Source of the DNA: Spirodela intermedia
Taxonomy: Eukaryota > Streptophyta > Magnoliopsida > Alismatales > Araceae
Assembly: GCA_902729315.2 (NCBI GenBank)
Contig: LR746272.1
Location: 1,426,001 to 1,490,000 of the forward strand
Direction of reading: 5' to 3'
Length of the DNA: 64,000 nt
In this document: positions 36,337 through 49,500 of the stretch, piece after piece
Numbering within the stretch: the stretch's first letter is position 1
Layout: the number at the start of each line of letters is the position of its first letter
Made by a program: the position numbers and the translations under genes
The notes under the pieces: generated by a model
What the model was told of the DNA's origin: nothing
What the model saw: the letters and a program-made list of their open reading frames with translations, nothing else
Databases searched by the model: none

Positions 36337-36818
36337 TCTGATTAAAATGTATGTACCCATTTGACCCGTTGTTATGATCTTCAGGTGGGATCAAGCAAAG
36401 CCAGCCTACGTGGCAAATCTGATACTCTTGAAGTTCATAGAGGTAGGTATTTTCCTCACTTTTTTATCTTTTTCTTTAGATAATTTAATCTGCCTCTTTA
36501 TCCATCTTTATTTACATGATATTTTTCTATTTTTTAAGTCGGGCCGAATATTTAACCATGACATTTATTTATTTTTTTGATTTTTTTTGTTCCGAAAAAG
36601 AAGCATAAGTAGTTCCATCGTCACGGTGGTGGGGCTATTTTTGTACTTGGTGATTGAATGAAATTATATGATTATTAATGTGGAAAATGCTATAATCTGT
36701 TCTTCAGGCCGAGGAGCATGAGTCAACGACTGTTGAGGATATAAGGAGGATGGAACCAGAATTCTTCACCATGGTGACAGGTGTCCTGAAGCGCGCCGAA
36801 AGGGAGTTCTCCTTATGA
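27596..36818 (+). CDS. TcdA-like tRNA threonylcarbamoyladenosine dehydratase
   Basis: An E1-like ThiF-family enzyme that uses ATP to cyclise t6A37 of tRNAs. Exons: 27596-27687, 28902-28972, 31100-31196, 31433-31580, 32931-33143, 34571-34705, 35470-35604, 35756-35971, 36163-36287, 36385-36442 and 36708-36818, giving 466 residues. Exon 2 may end at 28966 instead (two residues fewer); exons 2-3 code for a variable linker. Residues 8-28 form a hydrophobic segment (FLLIGAGAVLGSISTVALLK), perhaps a mitochondrial outer-membrane anchor as in the yeast Tcd proteins. The nucleotide-binding motif GLGGVGSH is at 109-116, followed by LVDFDQVSLSSLNRHAVATR and DCIDNIDTKVALLAA, all typical of the family. The last 120 residues (KELWHGRSARD, KMWRSVNELMLVRWDQ) are plant-specific extensions. 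A (TA)n tract adjoins the donor of intron 9. Confidence 0.94.
33961..34167 (-). mobile_element. Possible Ty1/copia LTR fragment with primer-binding site, in intron 5 of the tRNA dehydratase gene
   Basis: On the minus strand TGGTATCAGAACC (33973-33961) matches the usual initiator-methionine tRNA primer site with one mismatch. Upstream on that strand, 34167 to 33974 begins with TGTTGGAGAG like a copia LTR and includes a TATAAATA-like promoter. The 3' end next to the primer site is not a clean CA and no second LTR was found. Confidence 0.4.
36290..36333. repeat. (TA)n microsatellite at a 5' splice site
   Basis: About 22 TA units start directly after the GT of intron 9 of the tRNA dehydratase gene, so the donor reads CAG followed by GTATATATA. 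Confidence 0.95.
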
Positions 36819-36878
36819 CCTTCGCTTTCTCCCCCCATTTCCCAGCTTAGATGATACTTCCCCGCACATTTCGTTTTC

Positions 36879-36881
<3 letters not shown>

Positions 36882-36922
<41 letters not shown>
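36882..36922. repeat. (GA)n microsatellite
   Basis: About 20 GA units in the likely 3' UTR of the tRNA dehydratase gene. Confidence 0.95.
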
Positions 36923-36926
<4 letters not shown>

Positions 36927-38124
36927 TCTTTGTGACCTTCGGTCCTCTTTTCGGTGGGAAGATGTGTTGGGCTGGTCTTCAGGACCAGCCCGGCCCATCA
37001 ACACCCGCCGACAAGTAGATAAGTGACCTCTTGGGTGGCCGAAGCGCCAACGGCCATCGTTGCTCCTACTACTGCCCTCGTGGCTTTTGTCTGCGAGCCT
37101 CACGCCGCCCAAATTGGGTGGGCCCCAACCAATAGCCCTCGACGTCACGTTCTAATCGCGCTCCCGATCCTCCCCGCCGTGAACACGTGCTGTTCCTCCC
37201 CGCATCTCTTTCGCCCTGCCCGCAAGGCAAGATCCGAGAGTAGATCCGATTCCCCAAACAGCGCTTCCAAACGATCTCCAAGATCACCACGACCTTCGAC
37301 GACCAATCGAGGGGGCCCCTCGACAGCCAAATTCAATACAATTTGTCTCCAATCAGCCTATAAATCATACATCACTGACGTGATAACTTTAACCGATTTA
37401 ATGCATCCGCCACCTCATCTCCTCCTACGCTCACCAAACCTCTGAAGTCACCACATCCCACCCCATCTCTTCCGACATCTTCCGCTATCGGAGTGATTGT
37501 CGAAAGCTCGCATAAACTCACCGCCAATTACGTTGACCGCGTCGGCGGCCGCCCTACGTGGCGTTCCTCAATGCGTCCGCCGCCCTTGCCAGCTGTATTT
37601 ATTTATCCAACTTTTTAAAAGCAACCTGACGTTAATAATATTGGATTAGTGTCTTATTAACGTTGTTATGAGGCCATTGGGACGCCGAGGTATTTTACCT
37701 CGTGGGATCAAAGACCGTACTAAACACGTGGCGGTAAGCAAGGGCTGCGGAAACATTTTCAAACACGTGCTCTTCGGAACCAACCTGGTGGGTGCTCAGT
37801 GACAGTAAGAAGCCTCTAAGAAGGAGCCGTGAAATCCCAGATACGACAGTGGCGGCGGCGGTGACGGCATCCACCGGTTTGTAGTATTATAGGGGATGGG
37901 GGTGAGCTGCTGGCTGGAGTGCGGGTCCCCCGCGTGAGCCGCCGCTCCCTTTGTCGTCACCGCCACTCGTGCATCCGAATCATCGTCACCCCGATTTTGG
38001 CGGCGTCTGCGCAATCCTGGGGCGGGGGATCGCGCTCGCGCTCGGTGTGATTACCTCTCCCGCGAAGGGGAGGAGGTGCGGTGACCCCCAACTGCCGTTC
38101 TGCCCCCGGCTAACTCCCTGCCGC

Positions 38125-38130
38125 TATAAA
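38125..38130 (+). promoter_or_regulatory. TATA box of the MKK9-like gene
   Basis: CTATAAAGACC lies 60 bp upstream of the ATG, in otherwise GC-rich DNA, which predicts a leader of only about 30 bp. Confidence 0.6.
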
Positions 38131-38189
38131 GACCGCGCCGTTCTCCGGGAGCAGGGAGCTGGAAGAGATATTTCTCTAATCGGCAGTCC

Positions 38190-39221
38190 ATGGCCGTCAT
38201 TCGAGATCGAAGGCCTCAGCTCAGCCTGACGCTTGAGCTCCCTCCGAAGGATTCCGTGGCCGCTGCTGGTGGCCGGCGAATCCAGCTCGTCCCTCCTCCG
38301 GCTGCCGCCGCCGCAGCCGTCGCCTCCTGCTCGGAGCACCGCCTGGCGGACCTGGAGAGAGTCCAGGTTCTTGGGCACGGCAATGGAGGAATCGTCTACA
38401 AGGTCCGGCACGTCCGCACGGGGGAGTTGTACGCCCTGAAGCTCCTCCACCCGCACCACCAGTCCGACGCCGCCGTTCGCCGGCAGATCTACCGCGAGAT
38501 CGAGATCCTCCGCCGCACTGACTCCCCCTTCGTGGTGCGCTGCCACTCGATCGTCCAGTCCGGCGCGGCCTCCGGCGACTTCGCGCTCCTGCTGGAGTAC
38601 ATGGACGCGGGGAATCTGGACTCCCTGCTCCGCCGGCACCGCCGGCTCCCTGAGGCGGCGCTCGCGGAGGTGGCGCGGCAGGTCCTTCAGGGGCTCTCGT
38701 ACCTCCACTCGCAGAAGATCGTCCACCGCGACATCAAGCCCTCAAACCTCCTCGTCAACCGCGACGGCGAGATCAAGATCTCCGACTTCGGCGTGTCGAA
38801 GATGATGGTGCGGTCCCTCGCCCCCTGCAATTCATACGTCGGCACCTGCGCCTACATGAGCCCGGAGCGGTTCGATCCCGACACCTACGGCGGTAGCTAC
38901 GACGGCTACGCCGGTGACGTATGGAGCTTGGGGCTCACCGTGCTGGAGCTCTACCTCGGCCACTTCCCCCTGTTGCAGGAGGGACAGCGCCCCGATTGGG
39001 CCGCCCTGATGTGCGCCATCTGCTTCGGGGAGCCCCCAAGCCTGCCGGACTCCGCCTCCGACGAGCTCAGGGCCTTCGTCGCAAGCTGCCTCCAGCGGGA
39101 AGCCGACCGGCGGTGGACCGTGGAGCAGCTCCTCGCCCACCCCTTCCTCACCCGGTACCAGTCGGAGTCCTCCCTCGTGCTGAAGAAGCTGCTGCTGCTT
39201 CCGGAGCAATGCCTCGCCTGA
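38190..39221 (+). CDS. MKK9: Group D MAP kinase kinase (MKK7/MKK9 type)
   Basis: This intronless gene encodes 343 residues, as expected for group D plant MAPKKs. It phosphorylates MAP kinases in immune, ethylene and senescence signalling. A basic docking site for MAPKs lies at the N-terminus (RDRRPQLSLTLELP). The kinase domain spans about 55-324: glycine loop GHGNGGIVYK at 62-71, catalytic lysine 84, HRDIKPSN at 179-186 with aspartate 181, DFG at 199-201. The activation loop VRSLAPCNSYVGTCAYMSPE has the plant S-x5-S pattern with serines 209 and 215. RRTDSPFVV and GQRPDWAALMCAICFGEPP are group D hallmarks. Composition is very GC-rich. MKK7 and MKK9 cannot be separated with confidence. Confidence 0.95.
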   Translation: MAVIRDRRPQLSLTLELPPKDSVAAAGGRRIQLVPPPAAAAAAVASCSEHRLADLERVQVLGHGNGGIVYKVRHVRTGELYALKLLHPHHQSDAAVRRQIYREIEILRRTDSPFVVRCHSIVQSGAASGDFALLLEYMDAGNLDSLLRRHRRLPEAALAEVARQVLQGLSYLHSQKIVHRDIKPSNLLVNRDGEIKISDFGVSKMMVRSLAPCNSYVGTCAYMSPERFDPDTYGGSYDGYAGDVWSLGLTVLELYLGHFPLLQEGQRPDWAALMCAICFGEPPSLPDSASDELRAFVASCLQREADRRWTVEQLLAHPFLTRYQSESSLVLKKLLLLPEQCLA

Positions 39222-39819
39222 TCGATCCCAATTTTTCTGCCTGGATCCCCCCCGCCGGCGGCGGAAACCTGTACATTCTGATCAATCTCTCGACTGACTG
39301 GGGAGAAATCCCTCTGTAGATTTCCCCTAACTCGGAACCTCATTAATTCTTGGTTCGAAGAACCAGTCAATCTCTATCGATTCGTTCCAGAGAGATATGC
39401 CCTGCCATCGATGATGATGATGATGACGATGACGATAAGACGAGCACCCGGAGACGAGGGGCCACCGCTGAGAGCGGCGGCAGGCGTGGTGGCTTCGCCG
39501 GTGCCCACCCGCCGCCGCCCTGCGGCTGCCGAGTCGGGCGGCGCCCACCGTGCCGGGCACGCTCGGACGCCGTTGGAAGGTCCCCCTTCGCTTCGCCGGC
39601 GCCGGTCCAGAGGACCGGGTCTCGTTGACTCGCCGGGTCTCCCCGGGTCGCCAACGGAGCCCCCGTGGGATCCAATCCGGCGGCGGTGTGCAGTAGAAGA
39701 AGCTCAGCACGCCGATGACTAAATAATAATTATAATAATCATATCTTGGGAGCACAAGCAACCTCATAAATAAATAAAATCAAAAATCAATTTTTCCATT
39801 TTCAGAAATCACTATTCTA

Positions 39820-39896
<77 letters not shown>

Positions 39897-40326
39897 GAGA
39901 CAGACAGAGGGAGAGATATGGGAAAACTGGTTAGACCAGTTTCGTGTTTGTGGGTCGCATATTTTTGGGCATAAATGGGCCGTACAAAGTGGAAAAAAAT
40001 TTAGAAGAAAAGTGGGCCGGCCCGTGCGGGCCGAACTGGATTGAATTGGTTACAAGATGAGGGGCGTCACAGTGGGCCGGTTAGTACAAGTAGTTTTGCC
40101 CATCTCTCGGGGGCCATTGGGCCCAGTCGCAGTATTCGCAGAACTGTTGCTCGACGTGGAAGCCGGAGGGTGAGGTTTTCAAGGGTGGGAGAGGGAGGGA
40201 GATCGGGGAAGAGAGATGTTCTTCGTGGGGCTTACTGGCGGAGATTCGGACGACGGCCTGCGCTGCGATCGGACGTGAACGACCACCGTCTCCGGCTACG
40301 GGAGTCCTTCCCCGGCCTCATCCGGC
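39222..40326. other. Spacer between MKK9-like and nicastrin genes
   Basis: It contains a GAT-rich run at 39409-39438, the compound microsatellite at 39820-39912, and the nicastrin promoter side with GGGCC-type elements at 40016-40130. No TATA box or further gene is seen. Confidence 0.6.
39820..39912. repeat. Compound (GA)n-(CAGA)n microsatellite
   Basis: About 27 GA units pass into five CAGA units and mixed GACAGA units. Confidence 0.95.
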
Positions 40327-40487
40327 ATGTCGCGCCTGCGAGCTATCCACGGCATCCTCCTGTTCTCGCTCCTGGTTATGCACAGCTTTCTCACTGGTGT
40401 GCGGCTGCCCCCCCTCTGATGATTCGTAAATTGTTTTGTTCTCCATCTTGTTCTGATACCTTAGAGGGGTGGTCATACATACTCGCG

Positions 40488-40536
<49 letters not shown>

Positions 40537-43500
40537 CTCTCTGTCTCATCTATTGGATTTGGAACCGCCATTTAGAAGGATACATACCTTCAGCCGTATG
40601 CTTTGAGGACTGGCGGAACGTTCCAACTCAGAGGGGACAGACGCCTAGAATTTGATGCATGACACCAGCCTCCCCACCCACCGACCAATAGCTGTCACCT
40701 TATAACCAGGAATTGTGAGATGTCGCCTGGGTACACCCTAGACATTGAGTCAATGTTAGTGATTTCAATGCCTTAAACATACAGCTGGTCTTAGAGAGCT
40801 GTAATTCCCGTACATTGGCAAGCCAGATTCGAGTTATGTGACTTGTTTTAGCAGAGCTCTTACAGGTTGTCGCGCCTGTTTTTCTTTTGCATTTAAATGC
40901 GTCAGTTGGTACAGAAAAAAATGGAAATATAAGACGTTCACGTTAATTTAAATGCGTCACTTTACTCGTCTCACTTGTATTTATCACGTTGATTTAATTT
41001 CTGCCTATGAGTGCTTTCATTTCCAGGTGCATGTCTTCGTGTACACTTCCATGTCCGCTGTGACGCACCATAAGCCACGTATAGAACTCCAAAATGAAGT
41101 CTATCGAAAACATAGATGAAACATTATTACTCATTGTTGACTAGTCGAAATTTGGTGCGTAATAATGTCTAATCTACACGTCCAAATCCGACAAAAAGTG
41201 GGGAGCCAACTTAAGTTTTTCTTTAAAAAATTGTATGTGTCTCTCAGATTGTTGTATGATTTTAATTTAGTATTTATAGTTTGGAAAATGGGCTAGGATC
41301 TTAATGTAGGGTTCGTAACATAAATAGTCTAGGATCCTAAGATATTTTCGGTGGAATGTTATTGTGACTGTTTTTTCTATTTTTTAAGCATACATAGAAT
41401 TCTGAGTTGATTTTGAGGCACATCCAATAGATATTTCTGTCAGCCATATGAAATATTGTTGGGATAACCGTTCTTTCGCTATTTGTGGGGGACAATTTCG
41501 TTGATCTCCTAGGGAGAGAGTTTAATTCTCATTAAAAGGTTCAGGGGGATAATCTTCCAATGGTTCCTTCCATTAGATGATATGCTAAGCTTGCTTGAGA
41601 TTAGGATACATCTGTATAGCAATGCAAGACCGGTTCAGTTTTCGTTTGCTAATGGCGTAAAATGTGGGGAAGGATGTAATCAAAAGTTCATCATGCTTTA
41701 ACCTTATGGACATTGTAAGATTTGGATGTCAATATGCAATACACGAGAAAAGAGGAAACATGAATGGCTGAAAACGTCCTCCCCATTTATTATGATTGAT
41801 TAGCTTCTTATAGATGGTAAAGATATAAAAAATAGTTGCCACAGTCACGTTAGGGAGGGCTGAGAATATGCTACAATTAGCCCCTTAAATCAAGGGAGGA
41901 AATCAGCCTTCCAAAATATGAAATAGAAACTTTGACAATTAGAGCAATGGCAGATGGCACAGGATTTCATAAGATCCTATAAAGAATCCCACTAAATTAC
42001 TTGACCCTGTAAACATTAGTAGATACATGATTGATGTGAATTGGCTCTCATTTCTGCATCTTGTTAAGCTCTAATCGTAGCAAAGGGAAAGGTATCTATC
42101 TTACTGCTTTGATATCTTCTGCAGGAACAAGGTTAAATTGTGTCTGCTTACATCAGCTGTTCAGTTCCCCTTTGCTTTGGAAAATACTGTATATCTACAA
42201 TGTGGCACCATTATCATTGTTCTGGGAAAAATAAATAAGCTGGGCATATTCAAAATGTCAATTCTTTAATCTTCTCAATGATTTTTTGGTGTCTGTTAGA
42301 ACTTTATCAACTTTTTTGATGATAGCAACCTTCGTGTTCATTGAGATAGATTCTTGATTGAATTCAGCCACCATATCCTCTGCTGTGAAGTTCTAGAGAG
42401 TATGTTTATTTAATTGATTAATTATTGCCCACAGGGTGGTGGATACATGTTTGGGAGTTAGCTTGACACCGTATTAGATGACCTAATTGGTGATAAATGG
42501 GAATATCCTCATACTTACCATTTTTTTCTCTATTTTTTGTACGTTTTTTTCCTCACATCTTATTTTCTAAATCTCATCAGTTACTGACAAATATGTTTAT
42601 AATACTCATAATTTCAGGATATGCAAAGAGTCTTGAATCAGTTCCAGATCTTGAGAAGGCCATGTACCTAAATATAGATGGTTACCCCTGTGTACGGCTA
42701 TTGAACATTTCTGGTGAAATTGGTTGTTCAAGTATGTCTTCACGATGCTGTCCTTTTTAAAGGCATTTTCATTGGTGTTGTTAATTATTAGCAATCCCGA
42801 AGATTCAGTTACATTATAATTCTCGTGATGTATTTCTTGTCATCTTTTGGAAGGCATTTATCTTGTTTCTTTACCACAACATCTTAAAGACTCTACCAAG
42901 TTATTCTCCATTGAGATGCATTTCATGAGTCAACTGATCCTTCTTTTGTCATCAGATCCGGGCCGTATGAAGGTCAGTGCTCCAATTGTTAAATGGGAAA
43001 GTGCTGATAATCAAGTGTCTCAACCATCTACCTTTTTGATTGCTGAAAATGAAATGCAGAGCTTCTTTCTCAGGCATGATTCTTATCAGTATGGTTAACT
43101 CTCGTTGTGTACATGTTTTGTTTCAGCCTTATATTTAGAATAATTTACTATGATGACTCAAGGATGGGAAACATTCTTTATTCATAGGGTGAGATTCAAA
43201 AGGCTTGTTGCATTTTTTCCCTGTTAAGTCCGTGCATATCGCCTTGGATGAGCATAGACATGTGCAGGTTGCTTGTTGCTGGAGACTTAGAGCTGTGAAG
43301 TTCACGTCAATGAGCTGTTTTACATAACTTGCCATTTTTTATCATTGGTGGAAAATGCTGAGTATGTAATCACAATAGACTGTGCTTTTAGGTTTAATAT
43401 CTGTGATAAAATACTCTGATGGAGTGAGAAATTGTGTGTATGTCAACTAAATCGAAACCATTTTGACAGCGAATGCTCACTTGTGTTGGTCATTATCCAG

Positions 43501-46500
43501 GGTTTCTAGTGATCAAAGTTTTGCTGTGAAAGTTGCTGCCGTTTTGGTTGAATCTAAGGATATCTTTAATTCATCAGGTTGGTAGCAATAACTACTATCA
43601 TTCTGCGTTATGACAGCAGCTGATCAATAACAATATGCAAATGCTATTGTCTGAGTTTCTTTTCCCTGAATTTATAGCATTCTCGCCAGTTGGAATGTTT
43701 CCACAATCAGAATTTGCCCCATACAAGAGTCCCAATTATAAGTGGAACCCTACGGTAAGTTTCTTGACCCGTGGTTTGTGGGACAACATCTTGTTTGAAA
43801 TCAAAATAATGAGAGCATTCCATGATTCGTGGAGAAATAATGGCAGAATTTTTTGTTGTCATCAGGGATCTGGCATAATGTGGAACCGCTATAACTTTCC
43901 TGTATTTTTACTATCCAAGAATAGTACATTGACCGTACAGGAGGTAATCTATTTAGAATTTTGAAGAGTATCAATTTTGCAGTACGTTGTTTGATTATTG
44001 TGCAAATGGGTATTTCTTACAACGAAAGTTGTGCAGGCAAGGCTTGGAGTCTGGGTAAAGTCTAGTTTTACTTAATAATCTAATGAAATTATTTCACAAA
44101 AGTCGTTTTGGATATCTGGTCAATTTCATATTTTAAACTTCATGCATTCCAAGAAAATCACATGTATAAAAATTGAAAACGTGAGTATTTGTGTATGTAA
44201 GGCGTTTGTAAAGTGACATCATCAATGCAATAATTTTATACCTAGTATTTGTTGTTCATTTTACTAAGAGAACAATGAGTGCATTGTGGTAATGTCGGTT
44301 AAGAAATTTCCATCTACATTACTTTTTCATTCGATGGTAAACAAATAATTTCATAATTTAATCAATCACATAGTACTGTTCAGCTGAAGATGAATTAAAC
44401 CGATTTTCATTGCTACTGTTTGTTCAGGGAATATTTTTCATGCCGAAATATGTACTCTAGGAATGTGCAATTTGATAATAATATGTTCGTTTTGTTTCAT
44501 CCCTAGTCCCAGTTGTAGGTATCTCTAGTCGCACTTAAGATAAGATGTCTGTTTCACTTGTCATCCTATAGTACCTTGTTGCTTTCAAGACTACGGATAT
44601 AGGCCATATCTTTCATTACTTGATTACAATCAGTACCTAATTTTTGTGTTTCTTCTGTTTATTTGTTCGTCATTGGTGGTTTCTGTTCCCATGCAGATTG
44701 TTAGTCAGCATGGTGAGAGTAATAAAGCAAAGCCTATAGATGTTGCCGAGTTTGATTTGGTGATGCAGGTTTGGGATTGCATCCTTCTTTTTTGGTTTTT
44801 TCCGGATACCATTGATAACTGAATAACACTGGGAATGTCCTGAAGACTTTGAAATTTCTATTTTGAACTTCAGACTACCAAAGTTGGGACTCACGATTCG
44901 GAATCTTGTCTTACGGAGAACTCTTGTCTTCCTCTAGGCGGATACAGGTAAGATTTTATTTCTGGTTACAGTTTTAGATTAATTTGGCAGATGAATATTT
45001 ATTGACTTTGCTACTTCATAATATTTTTTTGACTAAATGAACATTGCATATTTTTCTGACAAACTAACCAGAATTATGTGCTGGGGTATTATTCATGTTT
45101 ACTCTCTGGGAGGGGCTTTCCAAACCTATTTCGACTTGTTCTTAGCTTGCGGTTGCTTTGTAATTTGTACATTTCCACTGGTAGAATTTTGTTCACTGGT
45201 GTGTCTTAATGACCATTTAAGTTTTGTTCACGAGTGGAAAAACTTCGAATTTTCTTTGGAACAAAGATGGTCAGGCTTTGTTTAAATATTAACATCCTTT
45301 TTCATGTTTCTGATAACCGAGGGGCAGTGTCTGGTCTTCACTGCCGCCAGTTAATACATCCGCAGGACCATCAAAGCCTCTCATATTTGTCATGGCTTCT
45401 CAGGATTCAGCATCTTTTTTTCGTGACAAAAGTGTCGGTGCTGATTTTCCATTATCTGTAAGTTTCTTCGAAATTTATCCTCTTCGTTTATTTGGAACTG
45501 TTTTTTAGTTTTTTATTATTATGGTCAGGGAATGATTTCACTGCTGGCTGCTGTTGATGCTCTTTCACGTATTGATGGTTTAAGTAAGCTTAAGAAACAG
45601 GTAATGGGTCTTCTTGTTTCCTTTTTTCCTCTATACCCCCTTGGGGCTTTCTATATTTTGCTCAACATGGTACTAAAACTTTTTGTGGTTTACAAAGTGG
45701 GCTCTATCGGATTATGGGGTTGTAAGCCTTCAAATGATGATAATAAACTAAGTGAAGAAAAAAAATGGAGATTGCATGCGGTAAAGAACGAATGATTTCC
45801 AATTGGTTTTCACCCTATCACGAAAATTTCACTGCATTTTTTTCAGCCTCATTTTCTCATTTTGTTTGGCACGTGAATAGATAATCATCTTTCAGACGTT
45901 CTATGAGGTTCACATTGTCCCTCGTCTTTGTGGATTAAGCTCATTAAGAACTTTAAACAGCATGTAGTGAAATGCTTCTTATTATTGTTTCTACATTTGG
46001 TCTCATTATTATTGTAGGTTCACATCTTCTTATTATTGTATCTTGTGTTTTCCTGAAGCTTGTATTCCTTGTTTTCACTGGAGAAGCATGGGGTTACCTT
46101 GGTAGCCGGAGATTTCTTCTCGAACTGGAAATGGGGGCAGATGCTACGAAAGGGCTTAACAGTACTCTGATTGAACAGGTAATCTTACTGGTCACCACTT
46201 TTCACTTTTCCTAGAATTGCATCATCATACAATAATCTTTTTACTTAACAAAGAACCTGTTTAAACAAGTTGGAGTAGTATATTGACAGGACCGCCGCTT
46301 GATCTGATGAAGGAAGATGTGGAGAAACGAGGAGTAAATAAATCATATTAACATTCATGTGAATGGGTAAGAACAATTGATTTTACCCCGTTTAGGTAGA
46401 AAGTGGAGATAGGGTTGACAGGCAGAATATGAAGCTGGTAGAATGTACTCATCTTCTCAAATATCAAAACTACTAATTATGGGAAACCTGTTTGGGCTCT

Positions 46501-49500
46501 CCACAATCTTGAAAGATTAATCGAAATCCATGATATCCAGTACCCAAAAGAAAAGAATGAAAACTCAACAACTATCTTCCTTGAGTCAAACATATGTGCA
46601 GAACTTCAATGGGATAATAAATATTATATGAAAATGATTGTGTTCTTTTTAAAAGAGGTGCAATATCGTGCTGATATTTGCGTGGATACTTGCTGGAAAG
46701 GCGTATGGACATTATTCCTAACTTCACGGGGTTGCTATGAAGGAAGAATTGGGCACATCAAATTTGCACATGTTAAATTCCATGTCCCATCTGATCCATC
46801 TGTTTATCATGGGTAATTTTTTTTCGTTCTAAATATTTTAGCACTATCTTTTGCTAGTATCTGAATACACCCCAACAAATGAAAAAAACTTAGGGAACAA
46901 TCCACGATTTTTTGTTAATAGACATATCTGGGATTATATTCTACATCTGGTGATGGTATGGTAAAAAGGATCCTCTTTCATGTGATGTTGCTGTTCTGTT
47001 CTGTTGATGCTTACTTCCCACGGTCAAATGAAGTTTTTTGTGATCCAGGACATCTTTCTTCTTCACGACTCATTTCCATAGGGAGTAGAAAAGCTCAGTA
47101 AATTATTTTCTGCTTGTATTTGTCCTTAGGTCCTGGAGATCGGGTCCGTTGGCAAAGGCACAAGTGAGGGGGTCACAACATTATTTGCACATGCAGAAAG
47201 GGTAAGGATGGTAACATTATTTGCACATACACCTTGAATTTCAACCTGTCTAGCAAACGGTCATGTGCCTAAATGATTATAACAGTTTTTCTTGACATCC
47301 ATCATGATAATCTCTCAGTAGCATTATCAGGCCCATCATTGTGGTTGTTTTCTTGTTAGTTTTACTGCAGTATGACTTTCTAATTTTTCTAGTTCAGCAT
47401 CTTTCTGTTATTTGTATCATTGGCCTTCTATCTTATGTCTCTCTGCTTATATGTCAGTACCCTCTCCCCTTGTTGAGTTTTTGCTAACAATCGCACACAC
47501 AATTTTAACTTTGGTTCATTCTAGTCCTGTCACACGTGGAGAAATTTGTGGTTTTTTCCCCGTAGTTCTTGTTTTCAGATGTCCGTAGTGCGCCAGGCTA
47601 TCTGATCTCTCGGATCTTGAATGCCTGGGGTGTGTTGGTATTTAAATTAATGAACTTGCTGATGATGATTGATGGAAACGTTTCGAATTATGCTAGGACG
47701 AAATGTTCAACTGCTGTTTCCTGATTGAGATTATGAATACTGTTTCTAGGTTACGTCTGGATCAAAAGAAATACTGACCGCGTTGCAACAAGCGAGTGCA
47801 TCACTTAGTTCAGAGAACATTAAGGTCAACGCATCAAGCACATCAAATCCCGGTGTACCTCCATCTTCATTAATGTCATTTCTTAGTAAGGTCAGTACCC
47901 GTGAGAATTTTGGCTCAAGTATGTTTTCAGTCTTTCTCTCAGATAATTTCGATTTTTGTGACTCATCAGTTGCCCATCTGAAGAAATTGCTAGATTCAAA
48001 TGCATTATTGTATATGGTCTCTGCTCTACGATTGCATAATCTACGTGGGCCATGCAACGAAATTCTAAATCGCTTATTTTAGGTAGGAGAGTGGATTTTC
48101 GGTTTTGAGAAGGCAAAAAGATTTAGAACTGCTTTCTCTTGTGTGTAAACTCAATCAAGTTATACTGGCAATTTTCTTCCCCTTTATAGAAAAATCATCT
48201 CTTCCAGTTAGCCTTTTGGAAACGGAATAAAGATGCCATGATCTGTTGGAATTTCAATAAGCTGCTGAAATAAGGTGCAGTTTACCAGAAAAGAAAAAAA
48301 AAATGATTAAAAAAAGATAAATAATTTGACATTTTTGGAATGGTGTTGAAAGTTGAAGCGGTACCAGCCATTATCTCTTCTATAGTTGTCAGAGATTTGG
48401 GCATTGAAAATAACCGGGCACTTGTCGAATCCCGTTCTTTGGTGGTTTGATAGAAGAGTGTGACTGCTTAATCCGGCAATACCTGTGAAAGTTTGTATAA
48501 CATAGTCAGGGGTGGTGCGACTTAAAGCCATGGATCTTGAACCATGAGAATGACCGAAACCATAGTCTGAGTGAACCAGGTTGTCATGCGGGCACAAATT
48601 CCGTGCAGCTTGTATGTTAAAGACTGCTCTATCTGGGGTCTGCCAGGAATTAACTGCTCGAAGTCATCTTTTCATTGTAGTGAGAGGTTATAGCTTCTAG
48701 CTCTGTGGGTATGCACACATTAGACTAGGGCAGAGAAGAATGTCTTCAGGTTCCGGTTTGTAGTGAAAATTGGGAGATCTCTTTCGCCATATTTGACGAG
48801 GAAATGGTATGAACTCTGCCTCGTGTCTGATCTTGGTAGGTTTTGGTCACATCAGTTGTGTCCAGATTTTTAAGGTCTCTTTTTATCAGATCTTTTAGAG
48901 TTTACGAGTAGATTGCCAATTGCTTCAGCTGGCTGGATCTTTCATCACTACGCGAGCTTGTGGTTATTTCAATATCATCAGGATCTATTGTGCCTCGCAG
49001 TAAAAAGTCAACTGGGCAGAAAACTTTGTGGATGGGTTAATTTCTATTTCTGTCATGAAATTGTTTCGTTTTCTTGGCATCAGTACAAAATCTGACCATA
49101 TAAATGTGCCCGCGTTGGCTTGATCTGTAATTTTTCATGTTCTTCCCTCGTTGCAGAATTCTTTAACTCCCGGAGTCGTATTGGAAGACTTTGACACCGC
49201 CTTTACCAACAGATTCTATCATAGTCATCTGGATGATCCACGTGAGATCCAAGTTCCTCTCCGTTCATCCCTGCAGTTCTCTTCCCCCCCCCCCACTGAC
49301 ATCCATACGCTTCTGAGCATGCAGGGAACATTAACGCCTCCTCGGTGGAAGCTGCCGCTGTGCTGGTCGCTCGTGCTGCTTACATCCTTGCCCACGGCGA
49401 AATGCAGCCGAGTCCCACGCTGCTGAACTCCATCAAAGTCAACGCTTCTCTGGTGGAGGAGCTGGTGGGCTGTCTCCTATCTTGTGACCCAGGCCTCTCC

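Larger units (their letters stand above)
36819..38189. other. Spacer between the tRNA dehydratase and MKK genes
   Basis: A (GA)n microsatellite lies at 36882-36922, about 60 bp after the stop codon and probably in the 3' UTR. The middle part is GC-rich without a coherent reading frame. From about 37800 it is the MKK promoter. Confidence 0.6.

Noticed and set aside
37023-37445. 140-codon plus-strand ORF
   Set aside because: Proline/serine/alanine-rich without a domain; overlapping antisense ORFs of equal quality indicate GC-driven chance.
40041-40655. 204-codon plus-strand ORF over nicastrin exon 1
   Set aside because: It is another frame; the 70-bp exon 1 frame gives a signal peptide and the correct phase for exon 2.
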